Below are positions 18,814 through 26,103 of a stretch of 64,000 nt of DNA, one piece after another (the stretch's first letter is position 1; every line of letters starts with the position of its first letter). Position numbers and translations under genes: made by a program. The stretch is from UBA4416 sp038327195. Its GTDB lineage: Bacteria; Bacteroidota; Bacteroidia; B-17B0; Aurantibacillaceae. Where the stretch lies: positions 1 through 64,000 of the forward strand of contig JBBQKU010000022.1 in NCBI GenBank assembly GCA_038327195.1. Reading direction: 5' to 3'. The notes beneath the pieces were generated by a model. That model did not search any database, was not told the DNA's origin, and was given only the letters and a program-made list of their open reading frames with translations.

Positions 18814-19392
18814 GTGAAAATATTTTTTAAAATCATACTCTACATTTCTTCTATTCTATTGGCTTTTTTTATTAATAAGTCGGTTACATATGCAGACACT
18901 AATGCTTTGACAATTATATTAATGTTTGTTGCACTTGGACTATACGGCTTTGGCATTGTATATTTAGGCTACAATGTGACAAACTTAATAATACCAGTAG
19001 ACCTAGACGTACAAAACCGTTATCATGCTTGGCGTGACAACAAAGCTAAATTATCTACACTATTTGACCCAAAGACATTAAGCCGAGTAAAATTGAATAA
19101 ATCAATTTCACTTACATTAATTATTGTCTTTCTTTTTGGTTTCGGTGCTTTATATTTCACTTGGTTCGACAAATGGTCCGACAATGAAATTGCAACAAAT
19201 TACGTCGAACGTAGAGTTGTCGTTAAAAGTATTTCCTGGGCAAAAGGCAGGTATGCAGACTTTGAATTTACATTTAACAATACTGTAATCGAAAACAGAA
19301 CACGTAATGACGAATTACAAATTGGAGACTCTATTACTGTTTCCTTTTCTTCTAAAAACCCTAAGATTCTAAGGGTGAAAAGCGACAATTGA
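18814..19392 (+). CDS. Hypothetical membrane protein
   Basis: 192 residues starting at GTG 18814. Three hydrophobic helices (about 4-22, 29-51 and 98-118) precede a soluble beta-rich C-terminal part (VERRVVVKSISWAKGRYADFEF ... LQIGDSITVSFSSKNPKIL). This resembles DUF3592-like membrane proteins but is not a firm match. It sits between attC-like site 1 and the first 19.4-kb-type repeat, one gene per interval, as in cassette arrays. Confidence 0.6.
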   Translation: MKIFFKIILYISSILLAFFINKSVTYADTNALTIILMFVALGLYGFGIVYLGYNVTNLIIPVDLDVQNRYHAWRDNKAKLSTLFDPKTLSRVKLNKSISLTLIIVFLFGFGALYFTWFDKWSDNEIATNYVERRVVVKSISWAKGRYADFEFTFNNTVIENRTRNDELQIGDSITVSFSSKNPKILRVKSDN

Positions 19393-19416
19393 GACAGTTT
19401 CAAATAAAACGGCGAA

Positions 19417-19554
19417 CACATAACACACGTTTTATCCAATTTGGGCGGAAGTATAAGGCATTTGCAAAAGCTGTCACTTCGTGAAAGAAAATTATTTTCG
19501 CTTTGCAAAAGTCCGGGAACATAGTATCTTTATTTAAACATTTCGGTAGACAAA
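19417..19554 (+). repeat. Cassette-type intergenic repeat, copy A
   Basis: Starts ACATAACACACG and contains the shared core GGGCGGAAGTATAAGGCATT, then GCTTTGCAAAAGTCCGG, then TATCTTTATTTAAACATTTC and GGTAGACAAA. The same modules recur at 20.1, 21.05 and 21.85 kb. The right end runs directly into the truncated toxin frame. Confidence 0.85.
19502..19532 (+). promoter_or_regulatory. Promoter embedded in repeat copy A
   Basis: TTTG (19502-19505), exactly 19 bp, then TATCTTTA (19525-19532) match the Bacteroidota promoter consensus with one deviation in the last base. It points toward the HigBA-like genes. Confidence 0.55.
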
Positions 19555-19809
19555 ATTCCTGAAAAATTTCTTAAACATATTGAAGGAACAGAGGGTTTGT
19601 TTGAAATAAGAATCGAAGTTGGTAGTAATATTTATAGAGTATTTTGCTGTTTCGATAAAGGTAATCTTGTTGTGCTGTTCAATGGATTCCAGAAGAAAAC
19701 TCAAAAGACACCTCGACAGGAAATCGAGATGGCAGAAAAATTAAAAAATGAATATTTTCAATTACAGATAAAAGAAAATGAAAAAGGACAAAGCAATAAG
19801 AAACGCTAA
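19525..19809 (+). pseudogene. HigB/RelE-type toxin, 5'-truncated and fused to a repeat
   Basis: The frame opens inside repeat copy A and from about 19553 reads IPEKFLKHIEGTEGLFEIRI, then NIYRVFCCFDKGNLVVLFNG and FQKKTQKTP. This is the typical C-terminal two thirds of the RelE/ParE-like HigB toxin. The usual 40-45 N-terminal residues are missing and replaced by repeat-encoded sequence without an ATG; a TTG at 19597 is the only plausible start. It overlaps the antitoxin gene, as in intact toxin-first higBA pairs. It is probably inactive as an mRNA interferase. Confidence 0.7.
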
Positions 19810-20086
19810 AAACTTTGACGAGTTATTAAATATTCAATATGGCGAAATTGGCGAGAAAAAACGTGATGAGTTTGAAAAAGCCGCTCAATATTTTGTAATT
19901 AGCGAAACGTTGAAAGACGCCAGAAAAGAAGCACATATGACGCAAGAGGAATTAGCAAATAAAGTTGGTACTAAGAAAAGTTACATATCGAGGTTAGAAA
20001 ATGGAAAGTGTGATATTCAATTATCGACACTATACAGAATTTTCGAAGATGGTTTAGGGATTCGTGTAAGCTTGTTAATTGGTTAA
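19778..20086 (+). CDS. XRE-family antitoxin (HigA-like)
   Basis: 102 residues, overlapping the end of the toxin frame by 32 bp. The C-terminal half is a helix-turn-helix (ARKEAHMTQEELANKVGTKK, then SYISRLENGKCD and LSTLYRIFEDGLGIRVSLLI). The N-terminal half (NFDELLNIQYGEIGEKKRDEF) is the usual helical toxin-neutralising part. It is intact although its partner is truncated. It could persist as a solo antitoxin that neutralises related toxins. Confidence 0.88.
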   Translation: MKKDKAIRNAKNFDELLNIQYGEIGEKKRDEFEKAAQYFVISETLKDARKEAHMTQEELANKVGTKKSYISRLENGKCDIQLSTLYRIFEDGLGIRVSLLIG

Positions 20087-20100
20087 TAAAAACGCTATTG

Positions 20101-20220
20101 GCTAACAGTACCTCCTATGTAAAGCAGCTAAAGTTTTTCAACATAATTTGGAAGCAAAAAAATGCTCGCAGAAGTACAAGGCATTTGTATCTTTATTTAA
20201 ACATTTCGGTAGACAAAGTT
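20101..20220 (+). repeat. Cassette-type intergenic repeat, copy B (internally deleted)
   Basis: Starts GCTAACAGTACCTCCTATG, contains AAAGCAGCTAAAGTTTTTCA and CATAATTTGGAAGCAAAAAA, and ends CATTTCGGTAGACAAAGTT. Compared with the 21.05-kb copy, about 60-70 bp are missing between GCATTTG and TATCTTTA, removing the -33 element spacing. The downstream TA pair has its own promoter. Confidence 0.8.
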
Positions 20221-20312
20221 GCAAAACCCAAACTGTGTAAGCTTCCCTAATCTTGAGCCAATTTAAAAAAATTCATACATTTTCGCCTAAGACACATTTA
20301 CGATTAAATTAA

Positions 20313-20344
20313 TTTGTTTTGCACGTATATAATCAGTATATTTG
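20313..20344 (+). promoter_or_regulatory. Promoter of the DUF6364/PIN toxin-antitoxin pair
   Basis: TTTG (20313-20316), a 20-bp spacer and TATATTTG (20337-20344) fit the Bacteroidota consensus perfectly at the -7 box. A direct repeat TTGCACGTAT overlaps both boxes (about 20319-20328 and 20342-20351), suggesting an operator for autorepression by the antitoxin. Confidence 0.65.
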
Positions 20345-20364
20345 CACGTATAAAAACGAGTAAT

Positions 20365-20610
20365 ATGGACACCAAGTTGACACTAAAATTAGAAGAGACA
20401 GTTATTGAAAAGGCAAAAAACTATGCTAAGAACCATAGAACAAGCCTTTCTAAACTAATTGAGAACTACCTTCTAAACATAACTAATGACAATCAAAAAG
20501 AAGAAAAAATAACTCCTTTAGTTAAAAGTTTGTCCGGAATTATTGACCTTCAAAAAGGGTACGATCATAAAAGAGAGTATTCTGATTTTCTTTTAAATAA
20601 ATATAAATAA
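20365..20610 (+). CDS. Ribbon-helix-helix type antitoxin (DUF6364-like)
   Basis: 81 residues from ATG 20365, chosen over an upstream in-frame ATG at 20314 because the promoter -7 box lies at 20337. MDTKLTLKLEETVIEKAKNY then HRTSLSKLIENYLLNI is the beta-alpha-alpha pattern of RHH/DUF6364 antitoxins. The C-terminal tail (SLSGIIDLQKGYDHKREYSD) would wrap the toxin. Its stop overlaps the toxin start by one base (TAATG), indicating translational coupling. Confidence 0.85.
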   Translation: MDTKLTLKLEETVIEKAKNYAKNHRTSLSKLIENYLLNITNDNQKEEKITPLVKSLSGIIDLQKGYDHKREYSDFLLNKYK

Positions 20611-21020
20611 TGGAGAAGGTTTTTGTAGACACTGATATCGTTCTTGACTTGTTGAGTTTTCGAGAACCTTTTTATAATTCTTCTGCTCATTTATTTTCAG
20701 AAGCAGACAAAGGGAAAATTAAGCTTCACGTTTCTTCTTTGTCATTTTCCAACTTAAATTATATTTTATCAAAACAATACTCAGCAGACCAAGCGAGAAA
20801 AAAGTTATTAAAGTTTAAAACGTTAGTTACAGTTTTAGCCGTAACAGATAAAGTCGTAGAATTAGCTCTATCGTCTGATTTTAAAGACTTTGAAGATGGT
20901 TTACAATATTTCACTGCGATTGAAAATAACATAAAGACATTATTGACAAGAAATTTAAAGGATTATAAAACTGCAGAAATTCCGATAATGACAGCGGAAC
21001 AATATCTGAAGGGAAAGTAG
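20610..21020 (+). CDS. PIN-domain toxin (VapC-like)
   Basis: 136 residues of PIN-fold ribonuclease. The first acidic site is D7 in FVDTDIVLDLL; the later DFKDFEDGLQYFTA supplies the conserved acidic cluster, followed by LLTRNLKDYKTAEIPIMT typical of the Bacteroidota PIN group. The paired upstream RHH-like antitoxin overlaps by one base. VapC toxins cleave tRNA or rRNA. TA pairs are common in cassette arrays, where they stabilise the array. Confidence 0.9.
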   Translation: MEKVFVDTDIVLDLLSFREPFYNSSAHLFSEADKGKIKLHVSSLSFSNLNYILSKQYSADQARKKLLKFKTLVTVLAVTDKVVELALSSDFKDFEDGLQYFTAIENNIKTLLTRNLKDYKTAEIPIMTAEQYLKGK

Positions 21021-21035
21021 AAAAAACTGTCAGCC

Positions 21036-21251
21036 ACTAACACACGGTCCTATGTAAAGCAGTTAAAGTTTTCAACATAATTTGGAAGCAAAAAAATGCG
21101 GGCGGAAGTATAAGCATTTGCAAATTTTGTCCCTTCGCGCAAGACATTTATTTCGTTTTGCAAATGCATAGAAACATTCTATCTTTATTTAAACATTTCG
21201 GTAGACAAAGTTTCAACCCCAAAACTGAAATAAACCGCGAAAACCTTAGCT
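21036..21251 (+). repeat. Cassette-type intergenic repeat, copy C (longest)
   Basis: Starts ACTAACACACGGTCCTATG, includes AAAGCAGTTAAAGTTTTCAA, GCGGGCGGAAGTATAAGCAT and TTTCGTTTTGCAAATGC, then TATCTTTATTTAAACATTTC and GGTAGACAAAG, and ends CCTTAGCT just before the next gene. The ends (ACTAACA / CTTAGCT) are near-inverted, as expected for an attC-type site. Confidence 0.8.
21157..21187 (+). promoter_or_regulatory. Promoter embedded in repeat copy C
   Basis: TTTG (21157-21160), exactly 19 bp, then TATCTTTA (21180-21187). This is the same arrangement as in copy A, directed at the lipoprotein gene that begins at 21259. Confidence 0.55.
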
Positions 21252-21258
21252 ACAATAC

Positions 21259-21816
21259 ATGACAAGACTAATAATAACTTATTTTACATTAATTCTACTT
21301 TCATCATGTGGGACAAGCTTTGTCGTTAGAAAATATACCGAAGGCTCTTTTCATAAAAATCTAGACTTTACTGCACAAAAAACGGTATTCAAAGACTCTA
21401 TCATTGTCAAGAAATTCAAAAAGGGCTCAACCAGTGTGACCAGAATTAGGTCGAAAGGCCCTGATGTTACAATAGAGATTGACGAAAATAACATTCCATT
21501 ATCAAGTCAAAAACTAGATACCATTAAATTAACCCCAGCTGAGGAAAAGCATAAAGTTGCTAGGATAAAAAGTATTGAAAAGCACGCCCGGATTTCCAGA
21601 GCTATTTTTTGGCTACCGGGCTTTGGTTTTATTCATAATGTTTCTTACCTAAAAAAAGCGAACAAAATTGAATCTAAATATAAGGTTGACCTAAGCAAAG
21701 AAAAAAAAATATTGCGGACATACATGTTCTTATCTATTCCTTTTTTATTAGTGGCACTTATCTTTGTGTTATTTGTAATTTTGCCCGCCCTAGCTGGCGT
21801 TGCTGTACTAGCCTAA
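21259..21816 (+). CDS. Hypothetical lipoprotein with membrane segment
   Basis: 185 residues with a lipoprotein signal (MTRLIITYFTLILLSSC, lipid Cys 17). A basic, soluble middle part (ISRAIFWLPGFGFIHNVSYL) is followed by a strongly hydrophobic C-terminal helix (about 157-183). The function is unknown. It is the single gene between repeat copies C and D. Confidence 0.6.
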   Translation: MTRLIITYFTLILLSSCGTSFVVRKYTEGSFHKNLDFTAQKTVFKDSIIVKKFKKGSTSVTRIRSKGPDVTIEIDENNIPLSSQKLDTIKLTPAEEKHKVARIKSIEKHARISRAIFWLPGFGFIHNVSYLKKANKIESKYKVDLSKEKKILRTYMFLSIPFLLVALIFVLFVILPALAGVAVLA

Positions 21817-21828
21817 ATATGTACTGGT

Positions 21829-22001
21829 GCTAACAGTACTAAAAAAAATGCGGGCGGAAGTATAAGCATTTGCAAAAGCGGTCGCTCCGCGAAAGACAGT
21901 TATTTCGCTTTGCAAAAGTCCGGTAACATAGTATCTTTGTTATTAATATTTGGTTGACGAATACCCTGAGCTGAAAAAGTTTTAGTTACCAACCGTTAGC
22001 T
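21829..22001 (+). repeat. Cassette-type intergenic repeat, copy D
   Basis: Starts GCTAACAGTACT and ends AACCGTTAGCT, so the GCTAAC and GTTAGC cores are true inverted ends, as in attC R''/R' boxes. The interior shares GCGGGCGGAAGTATAAGCAT, GCAAAAGCGGTCGCTCCGCG and CGCTTTGCAAAAGTCCGG with the other copies. The right third (after 21940) differs from copies A-C. Confidence 0.8.
21909..21939 (+). promoter_or_regulatory. Promoter embedded in repeat copy D
   Basis: TTTG (21909-21912), a 19-bp spacer and TATCTTTG (21932-21939) are a perfect match to TTTG-N19-TAnnTTTG. It would drive the methyltransferase gene at 22031 through a leader of about 85 nt. Confidence 0.6.
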
Positions 22002-22030
22002 CTTATTTTGAAAAACAGATTGTAGAAAAA

Positions 22031-22840
22031 ATGAACTCCGAACAAAATTACATCGAAATAAATCGTCTATCCTGGAACAACAGAACTGATACGCACTTAA
22101 AATCGGAATTTTACGACTTAAAGGGATTTCTGAATGGAAATTCATCTCTAAACGATATTGAATTAAACTTACTTGGTGACATAAAAGGCAAATCAATTCT
22201 TCATTTACAATGTCATTTTGGACAAGACACCATTTCGTTGAGCAGACTTGGTGCAGACGTTACAGGCGTAGACTTATCAGACAAAGCTATAGAAAATGCC
22301 AAACATATTGCTAAGGACACAAATTCAAATACAAACTTTATTTGTTGCGATATTTACGATTTAACAAACCACTTAGATAAACAATTTGACATAGTATTTA
22401 CAAGTTATGGAACAATTGGTTGGTTACCCGACTTAGACAAGTGGGCAAAAATCATTTCTAAATTTCTAAAACCTAATGGACAATTTGTATTTGTAGAATT
22501 TCACCCTGTTGTATGGATGTTTGACGACAATTTTGAAAAAATTGGTTACAGATATTTTAATTCGGGTGCAATTTTAGAGACAGAAAGCGGAACTTACGCA
22601 GATAAAAAAGCTGACATTACACAATCATATGTTATGTGGAATCACAGCATAAGCGAAGTACTTAATAGTTTGATTAAAAACGGACTTGAATTAAAATCTT
22701 TTGACGAGTTTGACTACTCACCTTACGATTGTTTTAATAAAACAATAGAATTTGAACCGAAAAAATTTAGAATAGAACATTTAGAAAATAAAATTCCAAT
22801 GGTATATTCCATAATAGCTAAAAAGAAAAATAACAACTAA
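22031..22840 (+). CDS. Class I SAM-dependent methyltransferase
   Basis: 269 residues. Motif I is GKSILHLQCHFGQDTISLSR (variant C-H-F-G in place of G-x-G-x-G), followed by GADVTGVDLSDKAIENAKHI and the motif II/III strand QFDIVFTSYGTIGWLPDLD. This arrangement is typical of the Ubie/Methyltransf_11-25 group of small-molecule methyltransferases; the substrate is unknown. It follows repeat copy D and is the last gene of the island. Confidence 0.88.
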   Translation: MNSEQNYIEINRLSWNNRTDTHLKSEFYDLKGFLNGNSSLNDIELNLLGDIKGKSILHLQCHFGQDTISLSRLGADVTGVDLSDKAIENAKHIAKDTNSNTNFICCDIYDLTNHLDKQFDIVFTSYGTIGWLPDLDKWAKIISKFLKPNGQFVFVEFHPVVWMFDDNFEKIGYRYFNSGAILETESGTYADKKADITQSYVMWNHSISEVLNSLIKNGLELKSFDEFDYSPYDCFNKTIEFEPKKFRIEHLENKIPMVYSIIAKKKNNN

Positions 22841-22986
22841 CCTAGAGTTTGACAAAAATTGGTCAGACGATCTAAATTAGACATTTGTTCTACTACTAAT
22901 ATTTGGGATTTACTGAATCCCTAAACGTCAAAATTCTACAATCGGCTTGCCTTAAAAACAACAAAAGTTTAATTAGTAGCAATTTA

Positions 22987-23018
22987 AAAAGGCTATCTTA
23001 ATAAAAAGATAGCCTTTT
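22987..23018 (+). terminator. Rho-independent terminator
   Basis: Perfect 13-bp arms AAAAGGCTATCTT (22987-22999) and AAGATAGCCTTTT (23006-23018) with a 6-nt loop. It would end transcription leaving the island before the regulator gene. Confidence 0.8.
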
Positions 23019-23092
23019 ATGGTTTTAAAAATGAGCGAAAACTTATTTACAAAACCCTGTCAACAACAAAAATTAAAATTTAACAAAAACTC

Positions 23093-23125
23093 TTTGCAAA
23101 GATACTATCTAATGTAGTATATTAG
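23093..23125 (+). promoter_or_regulatory. Promoter with internal operator of the XRE/S24 regulator
   Basis: TTTG (23093-23096), a 21-bp spacer and TATATTAG (23118-23125) form a near-consensus promoter. The spacer and -7 box overlap a perfect dyad ATACTA-N7-TAGTAT (23102-23120), ideally placed for autorepression by the downstream dimeric regulator. Confidence 0.55.
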
Positions 23126-23152
23126 TGCTATAATTTGTAGCAATTTAAAAAT

Positions 23153-23935
23153 ATGAGTAAAATATTTAGCAATTTAAAATATTTGCGTTTGCAAAAAGGC
23201 TTATCGCAAGAGCAATTAGCCGATAATTTAGGTATAACCCGTTCAAGGCTTGGTGCTTATGAAGAAAATAGAAATGAACCGTCGATAGATTTACTAATTA
23301 CAATTTCCGACTATTTTCATGTAGCCGTTGATGCGCTTGTGAGAGGTGATTTTACCAAAACGAGTTTGGATGGTTTAATGAAAATTGGTAAAAACCGTAT
23401 GTTATTTCCAATTTTAATTGATGAAGATGGTAGAGATGTGGTAGAGTTAGTGCCTTTAAAAGCCAGTGCTGGTTATTTGCAAGGTTATGCCGACCCTGAT
23501 TATGTGGAACGCTTACCTCGTATGAAATTGCCATTTTTACCAACTGGTAAACACCGTGCTTTCCCAATAAAAGGTGATAGCATGCCTCCAATAAAAGAAG
23601 GCTCATTTGTAGTTGCCAAATACTTAGAAAAATTAGAAGAAGTTAAAAACGGGCATACGTATATTGTTGTTACAAAAGATGATGGTTTATCTTACAAGCG
23701 TATTTTTAATTTAAATATGAAAAAAGGCTTTTTAGAATGTCATTCGGATAATAAAATTTACCAGCCTTATAAGGTCAACTTAAAAGATGTGGTTGAGTTA
23801 TGGGAATACACTTGCTGTATTAACATGACGGATTATCAAGAAGAAGAGCTTAATGTGGGTAGCATCATGAGCATGCTTCGCAATTTACAAGTTGAGATGG
23901 AAGTGATTAAAAAACAAGGAAAGAAACTAAATTAA
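23153..23935 (+). CDS. XRE-family transcriptional regulator with S24 (LexA/CI-like) domain
   Basis: 260 residues. The N-terminal HTH_3 domain has LKYLRLQKGLSQEQLADNLG and ITRSRLGAYEENRNEP. The C-terminal S24 domain shows an A-G cleavage-type site in KASAGYLQGY, the Ser nucleophile in IKGDSMPP and the general-base Lys in LSYKRIF. This is the architecture of LexA/CI-type repressors that self-cleave after DNA damage. The C-terminal coiled extension (MSMLRNLQVEMEVIKKQGKK) is common in the Bacteroidota form. A dyad operator lies in its own promoter. Confidence 0.9.
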   Translation: MSKIFSNLKYLRLQKGLSQEQLADNLGITRSRLGAYEENRNEPSIDLLITISDYFHVAVDALVRGDFTKTSLDGLMKIGKNRMLFPILIDEDGRDVVELVPLKASAGYLQGYADPDYVERLPRMKLPFLPTGKHRAFPIKGDSMPPIKEGSFVVAKYLEKLEEVKNGHTYIVVTKDDGLSYKRIFNLNMKKGFLECHSDNKIYQPYKVNLKDVVELWEYTCCINMTDYQEEELNVGSIMSMLRNLQVEMEVIKKQGKKLN

Positions 23936-23958
23936 TTAGTATTTAGTTAAAAGTAATC

Positions 23959-24183
23959 ACAGTTCTTTCATCTTTTTGCTTGATCAAAAAGAAGCAAAAA
24001 AATCAAGACGAAAAGCCAAATCCGTTTTTATTCACGCAAAATGCCTTCGCTTCACCGCCATAAAAACTAGGATTTCGCACCTTTTCGACAAAATCAGCCG
24101 CACAATTACTAACGTATACGTTAGTTTGAATCCAAGTTTTAGTTAATTGATTATTAAAAAGCCTTGTAATGTGTTTTTAAAAC
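23959..24183. repeat. MITE-like dispersed repeat, copy 1
   Basis: Begins around TTTTTGCTTGATCAAAAAGA and contains TCAAGACGAAAAGCCAA, CTTCGCTTCACCGCC and CACCTTTTCGACAAAATCAG, then CCGCACAATTACTAA. All of these have counterparts in the same order at 39.24-39.54 kb. No ORF is supported. The element ends at the terminator 24184-24217. Confidence 0.65.
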
Positions 24184-24217
24184 AAAAGTTCCTGAATTCG
24201 TTTATTCAGGAACTTTT
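24184..24217. terminator. Bidirectional terminator hairpin
   Basis: Perfect 14-bp arms AAAAGTTCCTGAAT (24184-24197) and ATTCAGGAACTTTT (24204-24217) with loop TCGTTT. It lies between the convergent regulator and cupredoxin genes. The 39-kb repeat has a degenerate form (GTTTCTGAATTTCTTTATTC), so the hairpin may belong to the repeat. Confidence 0.75.
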
Positions 24218-24239
24218 CTTTTATTTAAGTGAACTCTAA

Positions 24240-24578
24240 TTATTGAACAATGATATAGCCTTGCTCGGTGGTATTTGAAGAATGGTAATTGCAGCCAAAG
24301 CTAAAACTACCTGCTTTAGAAAATGTATAAGTGTATGAGTCTCCACTTGTAATTTTACCACTATCAAACACGCCATTATAGTTGGTAACGGAATGGTTAG
24401 CATTATCCTTATTAATAAAAGTAACTGTAGTACCAACAGGCACTGTTAATTGAGAAGGTCTAAATAATTTATACTCAAGCCATATTTCATTAGGGCCAGG
24501 AGAACCTTTTGGTTTTTTACTACAAGTAGTAAATGCAAAAAAAATGCTTATTAAAAAAAGTGAATTAAAAAACTTCAT
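24240..24578 (-). CDS. Plastocyanin/cupredoxin-like lipoprotein
   Basis: 112 residues, lipoprotein signal ending FTTC (Cys 19). One cupredoxin domain: VPVGTTVTFINKD, the first ligand His in ANHSVT, and the ligand loop FGCNYHSS giving Cys and the second His. The usual axial Met two or three residues after the second His (C-x-Y-H-x-x-M) is absent; N-T-T-E-Q follows, so a Gln- or ligand-less type 1 centre is possible. It probably acts as a periplasm-facing electron carrier or copper binder. Confidence 0.85.
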   Translation of the reverse strand: MKFFNSLFLISIFFAFTTCSKKPKGSPGPNEIWLEYKLFRPSQLTVPVGTTVTFINKDNANHSVTNYNGVFDSGKITSGDSYTYTFSKAGSFSFGCNYHSSNTTEQGYIIVQ

Positions 24579-24722
24579 GATGATAGTTTATATTCTATAA
24601 ATTTACACAAAGTATACTAAAACACTAAATATATTAAGAATTAAATTGTTAGTTAAAAAACTTTAAAAAGCTTTTTACTTCACGTTAATGATTATACATT
24701 AGTAAATTAAATTTTACAACTT

Positions 24723-26054
24723 ATGAAAAAATTCCTTTCAACAAAACTATTTCGTGCCATATGGTCTTTAGGCTTAGCAGCTTTATTATATTGGATTTGC
24801 CCATCATGTATTAGTAAAACAACTGTAGCGTTGATACTTGGAACATTAGTCGTATTAGTTAATGCATCGCCAATAATTAGTAAAGCTCCTATAATTACAC
24901 ACATCACACGTGTTTTTGTTGGAGGCTTATTTATATTTTCGGGTTTTATTAAAGCTAATGATCCTTTAGGATTTAGTTATAAACTTAAAGAGTATTTCGA
25001 AGTATTTACAGCAGATTCGGGCTTATCAATATTTGAAAGCATGGCACACATTGCTTTACCATTAGCAATTTTATTATGTGTGAGCGAAATGGCTTTAGGA
25101 TTTATGTTATTAGTAGGTTACAAAAGAAATCTTACGCTTGGTTTATTATTGGCTCAAATTGCCTTCTTTACATTTTTAACGTTTTATTCGGCTTGCTATA
25201 ACAAAGTAACAACATGTGGTTGTTTTGGCGATTTTTTAGTTTTAAAACCTTGGGAAAGTTTTTGGAAAGATATTGTCTTAATGATTGCCATTACCTTACT
25301 TTTTGCTGGGAAAGAAAACATTAATGAGTTGTTTAGCCCATTAATTACTGGGGCTTTAACTATTTTCGCAATTATATTATCGGTAGTATTCCCGATTTAC
25401 ACTTACCGAAATTTACCAGTATTTGATTTTAGAGCCTATAAAGTGGGTGATAACATCAGAGAAAATATGAAACCAGGAGTTGGTTATCAACCAGCAGTAT
25501 ATGAATCCATGTTAGAATACAAAAATTTGAAAACTGGAAAAATAAAAGAATTCACACAAAAAGATTATATGGATTCTAAAATTTGGGAAGACACCTTAAC
25601 TTGGGCTTGGCATAATACGGTTAATAAATTAGTACATGATGCAATTAATCCTCCAAAAATTGTTGATTTTTCAATAAATAATCAAAATGGAGAACCAATA
25701 ACTGACAGTATTTTAAACAATCCAAATTATCAATTTTTGTTGGTGTGTTATGATTTAAATGAAACAGAAGATAATGAAACCCTTCATGCAAAAATTAACG
25801 ATTTATATAAATTAGCAGCTTCTGAAAGAATTTCTATTTTAGGACTAACAGCCTCTGATGCTAAGCAAATTGATGATTACAAGCATAAACATCAAGCCTT
25901 GTATGATTTTGCAACTTCGGATGGTGTTGTTTTAAAAACTATTATTCGTTCAAACCCTGGTTTGGTTTTAATAAAAAATGGAACAGTTATTATGAACTGG
26001 CATTACAACAATTTTCCAAGTTACAGTGATGTGAAGCAAAAATACATGAAGTAG
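24723..26054 (+). CDS. DoxX/MauE-like membrane protein with thioredoxin-like tail (BT_3928-like)
   Basis: 443 residues. Several transmembrane helices occupy residues 10-225, including the DoxX-type VFVGGLFIFSGFIKANDPLG and the cysteines of SACYNKVTTCGCFGDFL. The C-terminal about 200 residues have a thioredoxin-like outline (NYQFLLVCYDLNETED and ATSDGVVLKTIIRSNPGLVL) without a C-x-x-C. This fits the Bacteroidota BT_3928 family. A role in envelope redox chemistry is inferred from the DoxX/MauE relatives. Confidence 0.8.
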   Translation: MKKFLSTKLFRAIWSLGLAALLYWICPSCISKTTVALILGTLVVLVNASPIISKAPIITHITRVFVGGLFIFSGFIKANDPLGFSYKLKEYFEVFTADSGLSIFESMAHIALPLAILLCVSEMALGFMLLVGYKRNLTLGLLLAQIAFFTFLTFYSACYNKVTTCGCFGDFLVLKPWESFWKDIVLMIAITLLFAGKENINELFSPLITGALTIFAIILSVVFPIYTYRNLPVFDFRAYKVGDNIRENMKPGVGYQPAVYESMLEYKNLKTGKIKEFTQKDYMDSKIWEDTLTWAWHNTVNKLVHDAINPPKIVDFSINNQNGEPITDSILNNPNYQFLLVCYDLNETEDNETLHAKINDLYKLAASERISILGLTASDAKQIDDYKHKHQALYDFATSDGVVLKTIIRSNPGLVLIKNGTVIMNWHYNNFPSYSDVKQKYMK

Positions 26055-26103
26055 TACAATCATCCTATTTAATTCACTTATTAGAACAATAGCAGGATAT
26101 ATT

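Larger units (their letters stand above)
22841..23152. other. Right flank of the accessory island
   Basis: About 310 bp. It holds no further repeat copy, a strong terminator (22987-23018), and the promoter/operator of the XRE/S24 gene. GTAGCAATTTAAAAA occurs twice (22976-22990 and 23137-23151). Confidence 0.5.

Noticed and set aside
19417..22001. Insertion sequences or a transposon as an explanation for the repeats
   Set aside because: No transposase frame, no target duplications visible, and the interval genes are unrelated to one another. A cassette or MITE explanation is preferred.
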